Positions 35,481 to 44,711 of a stretch of 64,000 nt of DNA are shown piece after piece. Under the pieces are notes generated by a model. It was not told where the DNA came from and did not search any database. It worked only from the letters and a program-made list of their open reading frames with translations. Location of the stretch: positions 1-64,000 of the forward strand of contig DCKD01000028.1 in the NCBI GenBank assembly GCA_002320245.1. Direction: 5' to 3'. The stretch comes from Lachnospiraceae bacterium UBA1683 (lineage in GTDB: Bacteria > Bacillota > Clostridia > Lachnospirales > Lachnospiraceae). Within the stretch, counting starts at the first letter, position 1. Every line of letters starts with the position of its first letter. The position numbers and the translations under genes are program-made.

Positions 35481-37001
35481 ATGCGTTATTTACCGGATGG
35501 AAAATGGATGCAGAAGGCGGATGCACATACAATACAGGAGATTGGTATCCCGTCTCTTGTCCTGATGGAACGTGCAGCGCTGCAGACGGTTGCGGCAATG
35601 GAAGAAAAGCAGATAAATCTTGAAAACGCGTTGGTGGTTTGCGGTTCCGGCAACAATGGCGGAGACGGTTTTGCGGTTGCAAGGCTGCTTTTTCAAAAGG
35701 GGATGCAGGTTACAGTTGTATTTGTAGGTAAAGAAAGCTCCCGGAGTGAAGAATGCCGGATTCAGATGGAAATTGTTCAGAATATGGGAATCCCGGTGTT
35801 CACAGAATTATCCCGGAGAGAATATACTGTTATAATTGATGCTGTGTTTGGCGTGGGCTTAAGCAGGGAAATCACAGGTAGTTATGCAGACGTCATCAGA
35901 CAGATGGGGCAAATGCAGGGTACAAAGGTTGCGGTTGACATTCCTTCCGGCATCAGTTCTTTTGACGGACAGATATTGGGGGTTGCATTTAAGGCGGATC
36001 TGACGGTATCCTTCCAGTGTGAGAAACTGGGATTGGTTCTGTATCCGGGCAATGAATATGCCGGAACGGTTGTCGTGCCCGATATAGGAATTGATACCGG
36101 ATTTTATCGGGATGTTTCTGATATCTGTTATACGCTGGAGCCGTCGGATATCAAAAAACGGCTGCCGAAACGCATGGCAAATTCCCACAAGGGAACCTAT
36201 GGAAAAGTGCTGATGATAACCGGAAGCAAAGGAATGGCAGGAGCCGCGTATCTGAGTGCAAAGGCGGCCTATACAAGCGGCGCCGGGCTGGTGCAGATTT
36301 ATACAGCGGAGCAGAATCGTGTTGTGCTGCAGCAGCTTTTGCCGGAGGCAATTATTTCTACCTATGAAGAGTATTCGGAAGAACAGTTGAAAAAACGGCT
36401 GAGATGGGCAGATGTCGTTTGCCTTGGCTGTGGGCTTGGGCAGAATGCGGTATCGGAACAACTGGTAAAAGGGACACTTACGTTTTGTAACTGCCCGTGC
36501 GTGATAGATGCGGATGGCATCAATTTACTGGCGTGCCATATGGAACTGTTAAGAAATGCGGCATTTCCGATTGTTCTGACGCCGCATATGAAAGAGATGG
36601 CGGGAATTTTAGGGTGCTCCGTTGCAGAGGTGGCGGAGGAGCGTTTCCCGCGTCTGAAGCGTCTGACTGCCCGGTATCCGCTTGTCTGCGCGCTGAAAGA
36701 TGCGCGGACGGCAGTGGCAGACGGCGCACATCCGGTGTTTGTCAATACGGCGGGAAATTCTGCGATGGCAAAAGCAGGTTCGGGAGATGTGCTTGCCGGG
36801 GTGATTACCGGACTGCTGGCGCAGCATATGCCGGCATATGAGGGGACGGTGCTTGGTGTTTATCTACATGCCTGCGGCGGGGATGAGGCGAAAGCTGCCT
36901 GTGGAAGTTACAGCGTGCTGGCGGAGGACTTGATTCAGGGAATTGCTGTATGTCTGAAAAAGCACTCATCGGAAATGGGGTCAATCCGAGATTCAATTTG
37001 A
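35481..37001 (+). CDS. nnr: Bifunctional NAD(P)H-hydrate epimerase / ADP-dependent NAD(P)H-hydrate dehydratase
   Basis: Repairs hydrated NADH and NADPH. The 506-residue protein fuses two domains. An N-terminal YjeF epimerase (about 1-215) has GIPSLVLMERAA, CGSGNNGGDGFAVARLL, and AVDIPSGISSFDG. A C-terminal ribokinase-like dehydratase (about 225-500) has HKGTYGKVLMITGSKGMAGAA, VIDADGINLL, VLTPHMKEMA, and the ADP-binding AKAGSGDVLAGVITGLL. AAGGTG precedes the start. It is followed by alr after 17 bases, an arrangement common in Firmicutes (acpS-nnr-alr), though acpS is absent here. Confidence 0.95.
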   Translation: MRYLPDGKWMQKADAHTIQEIGIPSLVLMERAALQTVAAMEEKQINLENALVVCGSGNNGGDGFAVARLLFQKGMQVTVVFVGKESSRSEECRIQMEIVQNMGIPVFTELSRREYTVIIDAVFGVGLSREITGSYADVIRQMGQMQGTKVAVDIPSGISSFDGQILGVAFKADLTVSFQCEKLGLVLYPGNEYAGTVVVPDIGIDTGFYRDVSDICYTLEPSDIKKRLPKRMANSHKGTYGKVLMITGSKGMAGAAYLSAKAAYTSGAGLVQIYTAEQNRVVLQQLLPEAIISTYEEYSEEQLKKRLRWADVVCLGCGLGQNAVSEQLVKGTLTFCNCPCVIDADGINLLACHMELLRNAAFPIVLTPHMKEMAGILGCSVAEVAEERFPRLKRLTARYPLVCALKDARTAVADGAHPVFVNTAGNSAMAKAGSGDVLAGVITGLLAQHMPAYEGTVLGVYLHACGGDEAKAACGSYSVLAEDLIQGIAVCLKKHSSEMGSIRDSI

Positions 37002-37018
37002 AGTAATATGGAGGAATC

Positions 37019-38191
37019 ATGAACATGAAACAATACAACCGGGTATATGCGAAGATTGATTTGGATGCAATTGCATATAATATGGAACAAATGAAACAAA
37101 GAATCGGAGAAGGTGCAAAACTGATTGCAGTGATTAAGACGGACGGTTATGGACATGGGGCGCTGCCGATTGCCCGTATGTTTGAGACTACGGACTATGT
37201 GTGGGGGTATGCAACCGCCAGTCTGGACGAAGCAGTTCTTCTGAGAAAAGGAGGTGCCGGGAAACCAATTCTTGTATTAGGCTGTGTATTTCCCGACCAG
37301 TATGAAGATATGATTTCCTATGGAATCCGTCCGGCTACTTACACCGAAGAAATGGCACGGGATATTTCCAAACTGGCGGTGAAGATGGGAGAAACAGCGT
37401 ATTTCCATATTAAGGTTGATACCGGAATGGGAAGAATCGGTTTCCCTGTAACAGAGGAAACTGCAGATGCAATTGTCAGAATCAGCAAATTGCCAAATAC
37501 GAAGATTGAAGGAATGTTCACCCATTTTGCAAAGGCAGATGAGGCGGATAAAACTTATACTTATCAGCAGCATGAAAAGTTTGTATGGATGAAAGATGCA
37601 TTGAGCAGACGCCATGTTGAGATTCCGTATATTGATTGTGACAACAGTGCCGGAATCATTGATTTCCCCAATATGAAACATAATCTTGCACGGGCAGGGA
37701 TTTCCCTGTATGGTATGTATCCGTCAGACGAGGTTGATAAGAATGCAATTTCACTGAAACCAGCATTGGAATTAATCAGCCATGTGACTTTTGTGAAAGA
37801 GGTGCCGGAAGGAACTTCTATCAGTTACGGAGGGACATTTGTCACTCCGAAAGCAATGCGCATTGCTACGGTTCCCGTCGGATACGGCGATGGTTACCCA
37901 CGTTCTCTTTCCAATAAAGGGGATGTACTGATTCATGGGAAACGCGCCCGGATTCTCGGAAGGGTCTGCATGGACCAGTTTCTTGTAGATGTGACGGAGA
38001 TTCCGGATGTAAAATTTTTAGATAAGGTTGTGCTGATAGGTCATGACTGCGATGAGTACATTCCGGTGGAAGAACTGAGCGAACGCAGCGGAAGATTTAA
38101 CTATGAATTTGTCTGCTGTCTTGGAAAACGTATACCAAGAGTTTATATTCGGAATGGAGAAGTGGCTGGCAAAACGGATTGTTTCGAATAA
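37019..38191 (+). CDS. alr: Alanine racemase
   Basis: PLP enzyme that makes D-alanine for peptidoglycan. The 390-residue protein has the PLP lysine in AVIKTDGYGHGA (about residue 40), HIKVDTGMGRIGF, and the catalytic Tyr region GISLYGMYPS with YGGTFVTP. The C-terminal beta domain has VPVGYGDGYPR and GRVCMDQFLVD. Two ATGs, 37019 and 37025, share the Shine-Dalgarno TGGAGG; spacing is 4 or 10 bases, so the start is uncertain by two codons. It is probably co-transcribed with nnr, and a mazF gene follows as in Bacillus, but a repeat stands between them. Confidence 0.96.
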   Translation: MNMKQYNRVYAKIDLDAIAYNMEQMKQRIGEGAKLIAVIKTDGYGHGALPIARMFETTDYVWGYATASLDEAVLLRKGGAGKPILVLGCVFPDQYEDMISYGIRPATYTEEMARDISKLAVKMGETAYFHIKVDTGMGRIGFPVTEETADAIVRISKLPNTKIEGMFTHFAKADEADKTYTYQQHEKFVWMKDALSRRHVEIPYIDCDNSAGIIDFPNMKHNLARAGISLYGMYPSDEVDKNAISLKPALELISHVTFVKEVPEGTSISYGGTFVTPKAMRIATVPVGYGDGYPRSLSNKGDVLIHGKRARILGRVCMDQFLVDVTEIPDVKFLDKVVLIGHDCDEYIPVEELSERSGRFNYEFVCCLGKRIPRVYIRNGEVAGKTDCFE

Positions 38192-38270
38192 GCTGGAAAG
38201 ATTTCCGTACTATATACCGTTTGTATAGAGATGAAAAAGGCGGGAATACTAATTATAGTAACCGCAGTAA

Positions 38271-38390
38271 GCAACGGGGCATTAAGCTTGATATGCCCCA
38301 AGGGGCGGGGGATTTGGTCTGCGTTCCGCTACGGCCGGCGCTAAATATTCATGCAAGCATGGCTGCATGGCTCGTTGCCCGCGGGAATAA
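38271..38390 (+). repeat. CCCCGCTGC-family repeat, long copy (element d)
   Basis: Starts GCAACGGGGCATTAAGCTTG, contains ATGCCCCAAGGGGCGGGGG and GTTCCGCTACGGCCGGCGC, and ends with CATGCAAGCATGGCTGCATG leading into GCCCGCGGGAATAA. The middle matches elements f and g, and the end matches b, e and f. It fills most of the gap between alr and mazF. A shorter GGCGGGAATA occurs at 38239-38248. Confidence 0.75.
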
Positions 38391-38407
38391 AGGAAATCGG
38401 AGTGTGA

Positions 38408-38761
38408 ATGAATTTGGTTATCAGGCGCGGAGATATATATTATGCAGATTTGAGTCCGGTGGTCGGTTCGGAGCAGGGTGGCATCCGCCCGGTACTCGTC
38501 ATACAAAATGACGTGGGAAACCGTCACAGTCCAACCGTAATCTGCGCTGCAATTACATCCAGGATGAACAAAGCAAAATTGCCGACACATGTGGAACTCA
38601 GTTCGCAGAAATACGACATTGTCAAAGATTCTGTAATTTTGCTGGAACAGATTCGGACAATTGATAAACAAAGGCTGCGGGAATTTGTCTGCCATATCGA
38701 CAACAGAATGATGGGAAAGGTAAGTCAGGCAATTCAAATCAGTCTGGGGCTGGATACATAA
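38408..38761 (+). CDS. mazF: MazF/PemK-family endoribonuclease toxin (EndoA-like)
   Basis: A 117-residue sequence-specific mRNA interferase of the EndoA type. The N-terminus [31 protein letters not shown] is highly typical, with [18 protein letters not shown] and the conserved [13 protein letters not shown]. In Bacillus the order is alr-ndoAI-ndoA with the antitoxin between. Here alr is followed by a repeat element and mazF, and I see no antitoxin frame in the 216-base gap. The antitoxin may be elsewhere or absent. GGAG five bases before the ATG supports the start. Confidence 0.93.
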   Translation: MNLVIRRGDIYYADLSPVVGSEQGGIRPVLVIQNDVGNRHSPTVICAAITSRMNKAKLPTHVELSSQKYDIVKDSVILLEQIRTIDKQRLREFVCHIDNRMMGKVSQAIQISLGLDT

Positions 38762-38795
38762 CAGATACGATACATTCAGCCACTCTGTCGAATAA

Positions 38796-38829
38796 GATTC
38801 TGTCAAAAACGGGATTCTGTCAAAAACGG
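38796..38829 (+). repeat. 17-bp perfect tandem repeat upstream of the yebC promoter
   Basis: GATTCTGTCAAAAACGG occurs twice head to tail (38796-38812 and 38813-38829), ending 10 bases before the -35 box. It could be a pair of regulator sites or a replication slip. Confidence 0.8.
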
Positions 38830-38839
38830 TAGCTGCCAC

Positions 38840-38868
38840 TTTACAGATAAAAAAAAGAGTGGTAGAAT
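38840..38868 (+). promoter_or_regulatory. Promoter of yebC
   Basis: TTTACA (38840-38845), 17 bases, TAGAAT (38863-38868), about 75 bases ahead of the start. CCACT and AGTGG flank the spacer as an inverted pair. Confidence 0.65.
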
Positions 38869-38943
38869 CAAAAAGATAATATGCCCGGAGTATGTTAAAT
38901 GCGCACGGGCATAGGAATAGAACAGGAAAGAGGAGAATTAAAC

Positions 38944-39681
38944 ATGTCAGGACATTCTAAATTTGCGAATATTAAGCACAAAAAAGAAAAGAACGATGCA
39001 GCAAAAGGAAAGATTTTTACGAAAATCGGACGTGAACTTGCTGTAGCCGTAAAGGAAGGCGGCGGACCTGACCCGGCGAACAACAGCAGACTCCGTGATG
39101 TAATCGCAAAGGCAAAATCGAACAATATGCCAAACGATACAATTGACAGAAATATAAAAAAAGCAGCAGGGGAAGGCGCTGCAGATAACTATGAACATAT
39201 TACATATGAAGGATACGGACCAAACGGGACCGCAATTATCGTCAAGACACTGACAGATAATAAGAACAGAACTGCTTCCAATGTAAGAAACGCATTTACA
39301 AAGGGAAACGGAAATGTCGGCACCCCGGGATGTGTATCTTTTATGTTTGACGAGAAAGGCCAGATTATTGTTGCAAAGGAAGACTGCGGGATGGAGGCGG
39401 ATGAGCTGATGATGCTTGCGCTGGATTCCGGGGCAGAGGATTTTGTAGAGGACGAGGATAGTTACGAGGTTCTGACAACACCGGAAGATTTCAGTGAGGT
39501 TCGTCTGAGACTGGAAGAGGCAGGGGTTGTAATGGCAAATGCAGAGGTGACAATGATTCCTCAGACTTACGTTGAGCTGACCAGGGAAGAGGATATCAAA
39601 AATATTCAGAAGACATTGGATTTGCTGAATGAGGATGACGATGTCCAGGATGTCTTCCATAACTGGAGCGAAGAAGAATAA
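38944..39681 (+). CDS. yebC: YebC/PmpR-family protein (translation factor or DNA-binding regulator)
   Basis: A 245-residue cytoplasmic protein of the TACO1/YebC family. The N-terminus [20 protein letters not shown] is diagnostic, followed by [31 protein letters not shown], and [17 protein letters not shown]. Members were long called transcription regulators; recent work implicates some in easing translation of proline-rich stretches. The upstream in-frame ATG at 38899 lacks a Shine-Dalgarno, whereas GAGGAG precedes 38944. It stands as a single transcription unit with its own promoter. Confidence 0.95.
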   Translation: MSGHSKFANIKHKKEKNDAAKGKIFTKIGRELAVAVKEGGGPDPANNSRLRDVIAKAKSNNMPNDTIDRNIKKAAGEGAADNYEHITYEGYGPNGTAIIVKTLTDNKNRTASNVRNAFTKGNGNVGTPGCVSFMFDEKGQIIVAKEDCGMEADELMMLALDSGAEDFVEDEDSYEVLTTPEDFSEVRLRLEEAGVVMANAEVTMIPQTYVELTREEDIKNIQKTLDLLNEDDDVQDVFHNWSEEE

Positions 39682-39751
39682 ATGATTCGGGAGCACTGTG
39701 CAGGACAGGCACAGTGCTGTCTGTGTATCTAGAAAACATGGAGGATGAAAA

Positions 39752-41025
39752 ATGAGCGATTTCAAAATAGAGACAAAATGTATCCAGTCCGGATACAATC
39801 CGGGAAACGGTGAGCCGCGTGTACTGCCGATTTACCAGAGCACGACATTTAGGTATACAAGCAGTGAGCAGATGGGAAGGCTGTTTGATTTGGAGGAATC
39901 CGGATATTTTTATACCAGGCTGCAGAATCCGACCAACGATGCGGTTGCAGCAAAGATTTGTGATTTGGAGGGCGGAGCTGCGGCAATGCTTACTTCTTCC
40001 GGACAGGCTGCAAACTTTTATGCAATTATGAATATTGTGGAAGCAGGGGATCATATTGTCTGTGCGTCTGCAATTTACGGGGGAACATTCAATTTATATG
40101 CCCACACAATAAAAAAAATGGGTGTGGAAGCTACTTTTGTGGACCCGGACTGCAGCGAGGAAGAGTTAAACGCTGCATTTCAGGAGAACACAAAAGCTGT
40201 CTTTGGTGAGGCAATTGCGAATCCGGCACTGACTGTACTCGATTTGGAAAAGTTTGCGAAAGCCGCACATGTACATGGAGTTCCGTTTATCGTGGATAAT
40301 ACGTTTGCTACGCCGATAAACTGCCGCCCGTTTGAGTGGGGGGCGGATATTGTGACACATTCCACAACAAAATACATGGATGGACATGCAACCTGCGTCG
40401 GAGGTGCGATTGTTGACAGCGGTAACTTTGATTGGGAGGCACATGCAGACAAGTTCCCTGGATTGACAACCCCGGACGAGACTTACCATGGAATTGTGTA
40501 TACACAGAAGTTTGGAAAGGCAGCATATATCACAAAAGCTACTTCACAGTTGATGCGTGATTTGGGCTCTATCCAGTCCCCACAGAATGCATTCCTTTTG
40601 AACCTTGGTTTGGAGACATTGCATCTGAGGGTTCCGCGTCATTGTGAAAATGCTCTTGCAGTAGCAAAATATCTGAAGAATCACGAGAAAGTTGCATGGG
40701 TAACTTACCCGTCTCTTCCGGGAGATAAGAACTACGAAAAAGCTCAGAAATATATGCCGGCGGCACATGCGGCGTGTTGACTTTCGGTCTGAAGGGCGGA
40801 AGAAAGGCTGCTGTTGAGATGATGGACAAACTCAAACTGGTTGCAATCGTAACGCATGTTGCGGATGCAAGAAGCTGCGTTCTTCATCCTGCAAGCCACA
40901 CACACCGCCAGATGAACGACCAGGAATTGCTTGAGGCAGGCGTTCAGCCGGATTTGATTCGGTTCAGCGTTGGAATTGAAAATGTGGAAGATGTTATTGC
41001 CGATGTCGAACAGGCATTGAAGTAA
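39752..41025 (+). pseudogene. O-acetylhomoserine sulfhydrylase/methionine gamma-lyase-like gene with one-base frameshift
   Basis: Two adjoining frames (39752-40780 and about 40762-41025) together encode a full-length Cys/Met metabolism PLP enzyme of about 425 residues. The first has YQSTTFRY, the PLP-phosphate region SSGQAANFYA, VDNTFATP, and the PLP lysine in HSTTKYMDGHATCVGG. It breaks after KYMP. The second continues with LTFGLKGGRKAAVEM and SCVLHPASHTHRQM. Restoring one G in the CCGGCGGCA run near 40757-40764 gives the expected PGGTCGVLTFG. All else is intact, so this is a recent mutation, a sequencing error or a rare programmed event. Homologues include MetY and MegL; substrate cannot be fixed. 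Confidence 0.88.
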
Positions 41026-41030
41026 ATTTG

Positions 41031-41072
41031 AAATGGTATGGATGTATACAATTTACATTCGTACCATTTTTG
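41031..41072 (+). terminator. Terminator after the lyase gene
   Basis: AAATGGTA (41031-41038) with GATGTA pairs with TACAT...TACCATTT (to 41069), followed by a short T-run. Confidence 0.75.
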
Positions 41073-41203
41073 CATTGAAAATAGCGGAAACCATTTGTGT
41101 CTGCACGGGAACAGCTTTGGATAGTATCCGATATGGAACTGCGTATATATTTCCCCATTCTTCCATATACTAACGGACAGAACGGATGGAAAGGTGTGAA
41201 ATT

Positions 41204-41935
41204 GTGGACTGGATGAATGAAAAACAATCGGTATATAATGCAGGAAACGAACAGGAGGAAAAACGGGAAGAAGACAGGGAAAACCGGGAAGAGATAAAAG
41301 AAACCGGTACGTTGAAACTAGAGGGCGATGAGCGGCATCACCGAATTCAGCTTATGACAATTATCGGAGAAATCGAAGGTCATGAGGCAGTTTCCGGAAA
41401 TACAAAATCAACAAAGTATGAGCATTTGCTGCCAAAGCTTGCTGAGGTAGAAGACAGTCAGGAGATTGAGGGCGCCCTGATTCTGCTTAATACGCTTGGG
41501 GGAGATGTAGAGGCAGGCCTTGCGATTGCAGAGATGATAGCAACACTGAGCAAACCAACGGTTTCGCTGGTGCTGGGCGGAAGTCATTCTATCGGCGGTC
41601 CGCTGGCGGTATCGGCTGATTATTCGTTTATTGTGCCGAGTGGTACGATGTTGATCCATCCGGTTCGGACGAATGGCATGTTTATTGGAGTCTACCAGAG
41701 TTACCGTAATATAGAAAGAACGCAGGACAGGATTACTGAATTTATTTCCGGGCATTCACGAATCAGCCAGAAACGTCTGGAGGAACTGATGCTCGACCCG
41801 ACACAGCTTGTAAAAGATGTAGGGACAATGCTGGAGGGGGAAGATGCCGTGCGGGAAGGTTTGATTGATGAAGTTGGGGGGATTAGTCAGGCTTTGAAGA
41901 AACTGCATGAAATGATTGAAGAACGAAAGAAATGA
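41204..41935 (+). CDS. tepA: TepA-like ClpP-fold serine protease
   Basis: A 243-residue protein of the ClpP-fold family related to Bacillus TepA (YmfB). After a charged, Glu-rich N-terminal tail (about 1-45), the fold begins with LMTIIGEIEGHE. LLNTLGGDVEAGLAIAEMI carries the oxyanion loop. The catalytic Ser lies in LGGSHSIGGPLAVSA, and the His in MLIHPVRTNG. It directly precedes ftsK/spoIIIE, as in Bacillus, where TepA is linked to protein export or spore-coat steps. The start is ambiguous: the GTG at 41204 has AAAGGTG at proper spacing, while ATGs at 41186 and 41213 are also in frame. Confidence 0.85.
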   Translation: MDWMNEKQSVYNAGNEQEEKREEDRENREEIKETGTLKLEGDERHHRIQLMTIIGEIEGHEAVSGNTKSTKYEHLLPKLAEVEDSQEIEGALILLNTLGGDVEAGLAIAEMIATLSKPTVSLVLGGSHSIGGPLAVSADYSFIVPSGTMLIHPVRTNGMFIGVYQSYRNIERTQDRITEFISGHSRISQKRLEELMLDPTQLVKDVGTMLEGEDAVREGLIDEVGGISQALKKLHEMIEERKK

Positions 41936-41979
41936 TGATATACTAGATATAGTATGTTCAAATACAAGGGGGAAGTATA

Positions 41980-44595
41980 ATGGCTGCAAAGTCAACCAAA
42001 AAACGGAAGACGGCGAGAAAAAGTACAAAAAAACAGACGCAGGATAACACCGTCATCCGGGAAGAAATTACAATATTATGTGTACTGGCAGTGTGCATAT
42101 TGCTCCTGATTAGTAACTTCGGACTAGGTGGTCTGGCAGGCGATGCGGTTTCATCCATATTGTTTGGAATCTTTGGCTGGATTGCATATCTGATTCCAAT
42201 TGTTATTTTTGGTGTGGTTGCTTTCTTAATCTCAAATAAGGGCAACTCACACGCTTACATAAAGACAGCAGCAGTGGCTGTTCTTATGGTTCTGATAGCC
42301 ACACTGTTAGAACTTGTTGGGAATCCTTACGATTCCGGTGCCGGGTTGATGTCATATTACCGGCAGTCCAGCCTGCATAAAAATGCGGGAGGACTGGCAG
42401 GCGGCTGTCTGATGAAACTGTTGTGCCCGACAATCGGAACGGTAGGAACTTATGTAGTTGTAATCATACTCGGAATTGTCTGTGTTATCCTGATTACAGA
42501 AAAATCGTTACTCAGACCGTTGGGGCATCACAGCAAGGCTGTGTATGAAGATGCAAAGAAACGTCATGAGACTTCGGTGATTAAATCCGCGCAGCGCAAA
42601 GAGGAACGTCAGAAAACCAAAGCGCTGCGGGCAGCTCAGACGGAAGGCGGGGAACTGGAAGGACAGGGAAAACGGGGCAAAGGAAACCGGGGGCGGGAGC
42701 AGAAAGTATCCGGTGTTTCTTTTGCAACGACTTTGAAGACCGGAAAACCACTTGGAAAATCACCGGAGGTACAGGAACTGACGCCGGAAGCAGGGGCTGA
42801 TGTTTCTGCTTCGGCACCGGCAGGTTCTTTGTTTGATGAAAAAGCGACTTCCATAGAGAATTCATTGGATGATTTTGTAATCAACAGAGCGGTAGAACAT
42901 GATATACCGGAAACGTTGGAGTCTGCGGAGGACAGTACGGTTCCTGTGGATTTTGAAACTGCATCGGCGGGAACGGCTGACAAACAGACAAAAAAACGGC
43001 AGACTGCGGAGGACGCACACGTTGTAAATCAAGAGGCACAGGCAGTAGAATCGGCGGTGCAGGCACAGGCGGAAGCACCGAAACGGGAATACCGCATTCC
43101 GCCATTGACGCTGCTTAAACGCGGAAAATCTTCCGGTGGGGATTCGGATGCCCATTTACGTGCAACCGCCATGAAACTGGAACAGACACTGCTGAATTTT
43201 GGTGTAAAGGTGCATGTAACAAATGCAAGCTGTGGCCCGTCTGTTACACGGTATGAACTACAGCCGGAGCAGGGAGTGAAGGTCAGCAAAATTGTGGGAC
43301 TTGCCGATGATATCAAACTGAATCTTGCAGTCTCAGACTTGCGGATTGAGGCGCCGATTCCGGGAAAAGCGGCGGTTGGAATCGAGGTTCCAAACAGTGA
43401 GAATACGGCAGTAATGCTTCGCGACTTACTGGAATCACCGGAGTTTAAGAAAAGTAAGGCAAAACTTGCGTTTGCGGTTGGTAAGGATATTGCGGGGAAA
43501 GTAGTTGTTGCTGATATTGCCAAAATGCCGCATCTGCTTGTTGCAGGGGCAACCGGTTCCGGTAAATCGGTCTGTATCAACACAATTATTATGAGTATTC
43601 TTTACAAAGCCAATCCGGAGGATGTAAAACTGATTATGGTGGATCCAAAGGTTGTTGAGCTGAATGTGTATAACGGGATTCCGCATTTGCTGATTCCGGT
43701 CGTGACAGATCCCCGTAAAGCAGCGGGCGCCTTGAACTGGGCTGTAGCCGAGATGATGAAACGGTACCAGTTATTCGCAGAGCATAATGTCCGTGATCTG
43801 AAGGGATTCAACGAAAAAATTGCGTATATGAAACAAGAAGAAACGACACCGAAGAAGATGGCCCAGATTATCATTATTGTGGATGAGCTTGCAGACTTGA
43901 TGATGGTTGCCCCGAAGGACGTGGAAGGTGCAATCTGCCGTCTGGCACAGCTTGCAAGAGCAGCCGGAATCCACCTGATTCTGGCGACACAGAGACCTTC
44001 GGTGAATGTCATCACCGGATTAATAAAAGCAAATATGCCGTCGCGGATTGCATTTGCCGTATCTTCAGGCGTGGATTCACGTACCATTATTGATATGAAC
44101 GGTGCGGAAAAGCTGCTTGGAAAGGGTGATATGCTATTTTATCCGACCGGATATCCGAAACCGGTCCGTGTACAAGGTTCATTTGTTTCCGACAAAGAAG
44201 TGCAGCAGGTGGTAGACTATCTGATTGAACAGTCAGGAGGGGCTGCATACAGCCGGGAGCTGGAAGAACACATGAACAGTGATTTGGGAAATGATGGAGG
44301 AAGCATCATGCCGGGAACTGCATCCGATGCAGGTGATGACCGCGATCACTATTTTGCGGATGCGGGCAGACTGATTATTGAGAAAGAAAAGGCATCCATC
44401 GGAATGTTGCAGAGAATGTTCAAAATCGGATTCAACCGTGCGGCAAGAATCATGGACCAACTGGCGGACGCGGGCGTGGTCGGTCCGGAAGAGGGTACAA
44501 AACCGCGGAAAGTTCTGATGACGAAGGATGAATTTGAACAATATCTGACAGAGCAGCCAAAGCCCCCGCTGCAAGCAACGGGGCATCAATTTTGA
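41980..44595 (+). CDS. ftsK: DNA translocase FtsK/SpoIIIE
   Basis: Pumps chromosomal DNA through the division or sporulation septum. The 871-residue protein has a basic N-terminus, four or so transmembrane helices (about 27-180), and a low-complexity linker (about 195-365). An alpha-domain precedes the motor, which has Walker A GATGSGKSVCIN (about 524) and Walker B IIIIVDELADLMM. A C-terminal winged-helix gamma domain follows (EKASIGMLQRMFKIGFNRAARIMDQLADAG). After the expected end near FEQYLTEQ, the tail KPPLQATGHQF and the stop codon come from a dispersed repeat (element e). GGGGGA precedes the ATG. It follows tepA closely. Confidence 0.96.
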   Translation: MAAKSTKKRKTARKSTKKQTQDNTVIREEITILCVLAVCILLLISNFGLGGLAGDAVSSILFGIFGWIAYLIPIVIFGVVAFLISNKGNSHAYIKTAAVAVLMVLIATLLELVGNPYDSGAGLMSYYRQSSLHKNAGGLAGGCLMKLLCPTIGTVGTYVVVIILGIVCVILITEKSLLRPLGHHSKAVYEDAKKRHETSVIKSAQRKEERQKTKALRAAQTEGGELEGQGKRGKGNRGREQKVSGVSFATTLKTGKPLGKSPEVQELTPEAGADVSASAPAGSLFDEKATSIENSLDDFVINRAVEHDIPETLESAEDSTVPVDFETASAGTADKQTKKRQTAEDAHVVNQEAQAVESAVQAQAEAPKREYRIPPLTLLKRGKSSGGDSDAHLRATAMKLEQTLLNFGVKVHVTNASCGPSVTRYELQPEQGVKVSKIVGLADDIKLNLAVSDLRIEAPIPGKAAVGIEVPNSENTAVMLRDLLESPEFKKSKAKLAFAVGKDIAGKVVVADIAKMPHLLVAGATGSGKSVCINTIIMSILYKANPEDVKLIMVDPKVVELNVYNGIPHLLIPVVTDPRKAAGALNWAVAEMMKRYQLFAEHNVRDLKGFNEKIAYMKQEETTPKKMAQIIIIVDELADLMMVAPKDVEGAICRLAQLARAAGIHLILATQRPSVNVITGLIKANMPSRIAFAVSSGVDSRTIIDMNGAEKLLGKGDMLFYPTGYPKPVRVQGSFVSDKEVQQVVDYLIEQSGGAAYSRELEEHMNSDLGNDGGSIMPGTASDAGDDRDHYFADAGRLIIEKEKASIGMLQRMFKIGFNRAARIMDQLADAGVVGPEEGTKPRKVLMTKDEFEQYLTEQPKPPLQATGHQF

Positions 44596-44640
44596 CGCGC
44601 CCTAAGGGGCGGCTGCTTTGCTCGTTGCCCGCGGGAATAA
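44558..44640 (+). repeat. CCCCGCTGC-family repeat overlapping the end of ftsK (element e)
   Basis: Starts CAAAGCCCCCGCTGCAAGC, continues ACGGGGCATCAATTTTGAC and GCGCCCTAAGGGGCGG, and ends CTCGTTGCCCGCGGGAATAA. The ftsK frame runs through its first 38 bases and stops at the TGA in its middle, so 11 residues and the stop are repeat-derived. Confidence 0.85.
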
Positions 44641-44711
44641 ACGAAGGCAAAAAAGACCGGTAAAAGGTCTGGTTATAAATGAAATCCACAAGAAAAAAAG
44701 GAGGGCTACAA

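Noticed and set aside
38179..38511. 110-codon plus-strand frame between alr and mazF as a possible antitoxin
   Set aside because: It runs through repeat element d and into mazF in another frame; composition and lack of motif do not suit an antitoxin.
44600..44711. Folate (THF) riboswitch before fhs
   Set aside because: Expected conserved loop sequences are absent; the stretch is explained by repeat element e and a short hairpin.
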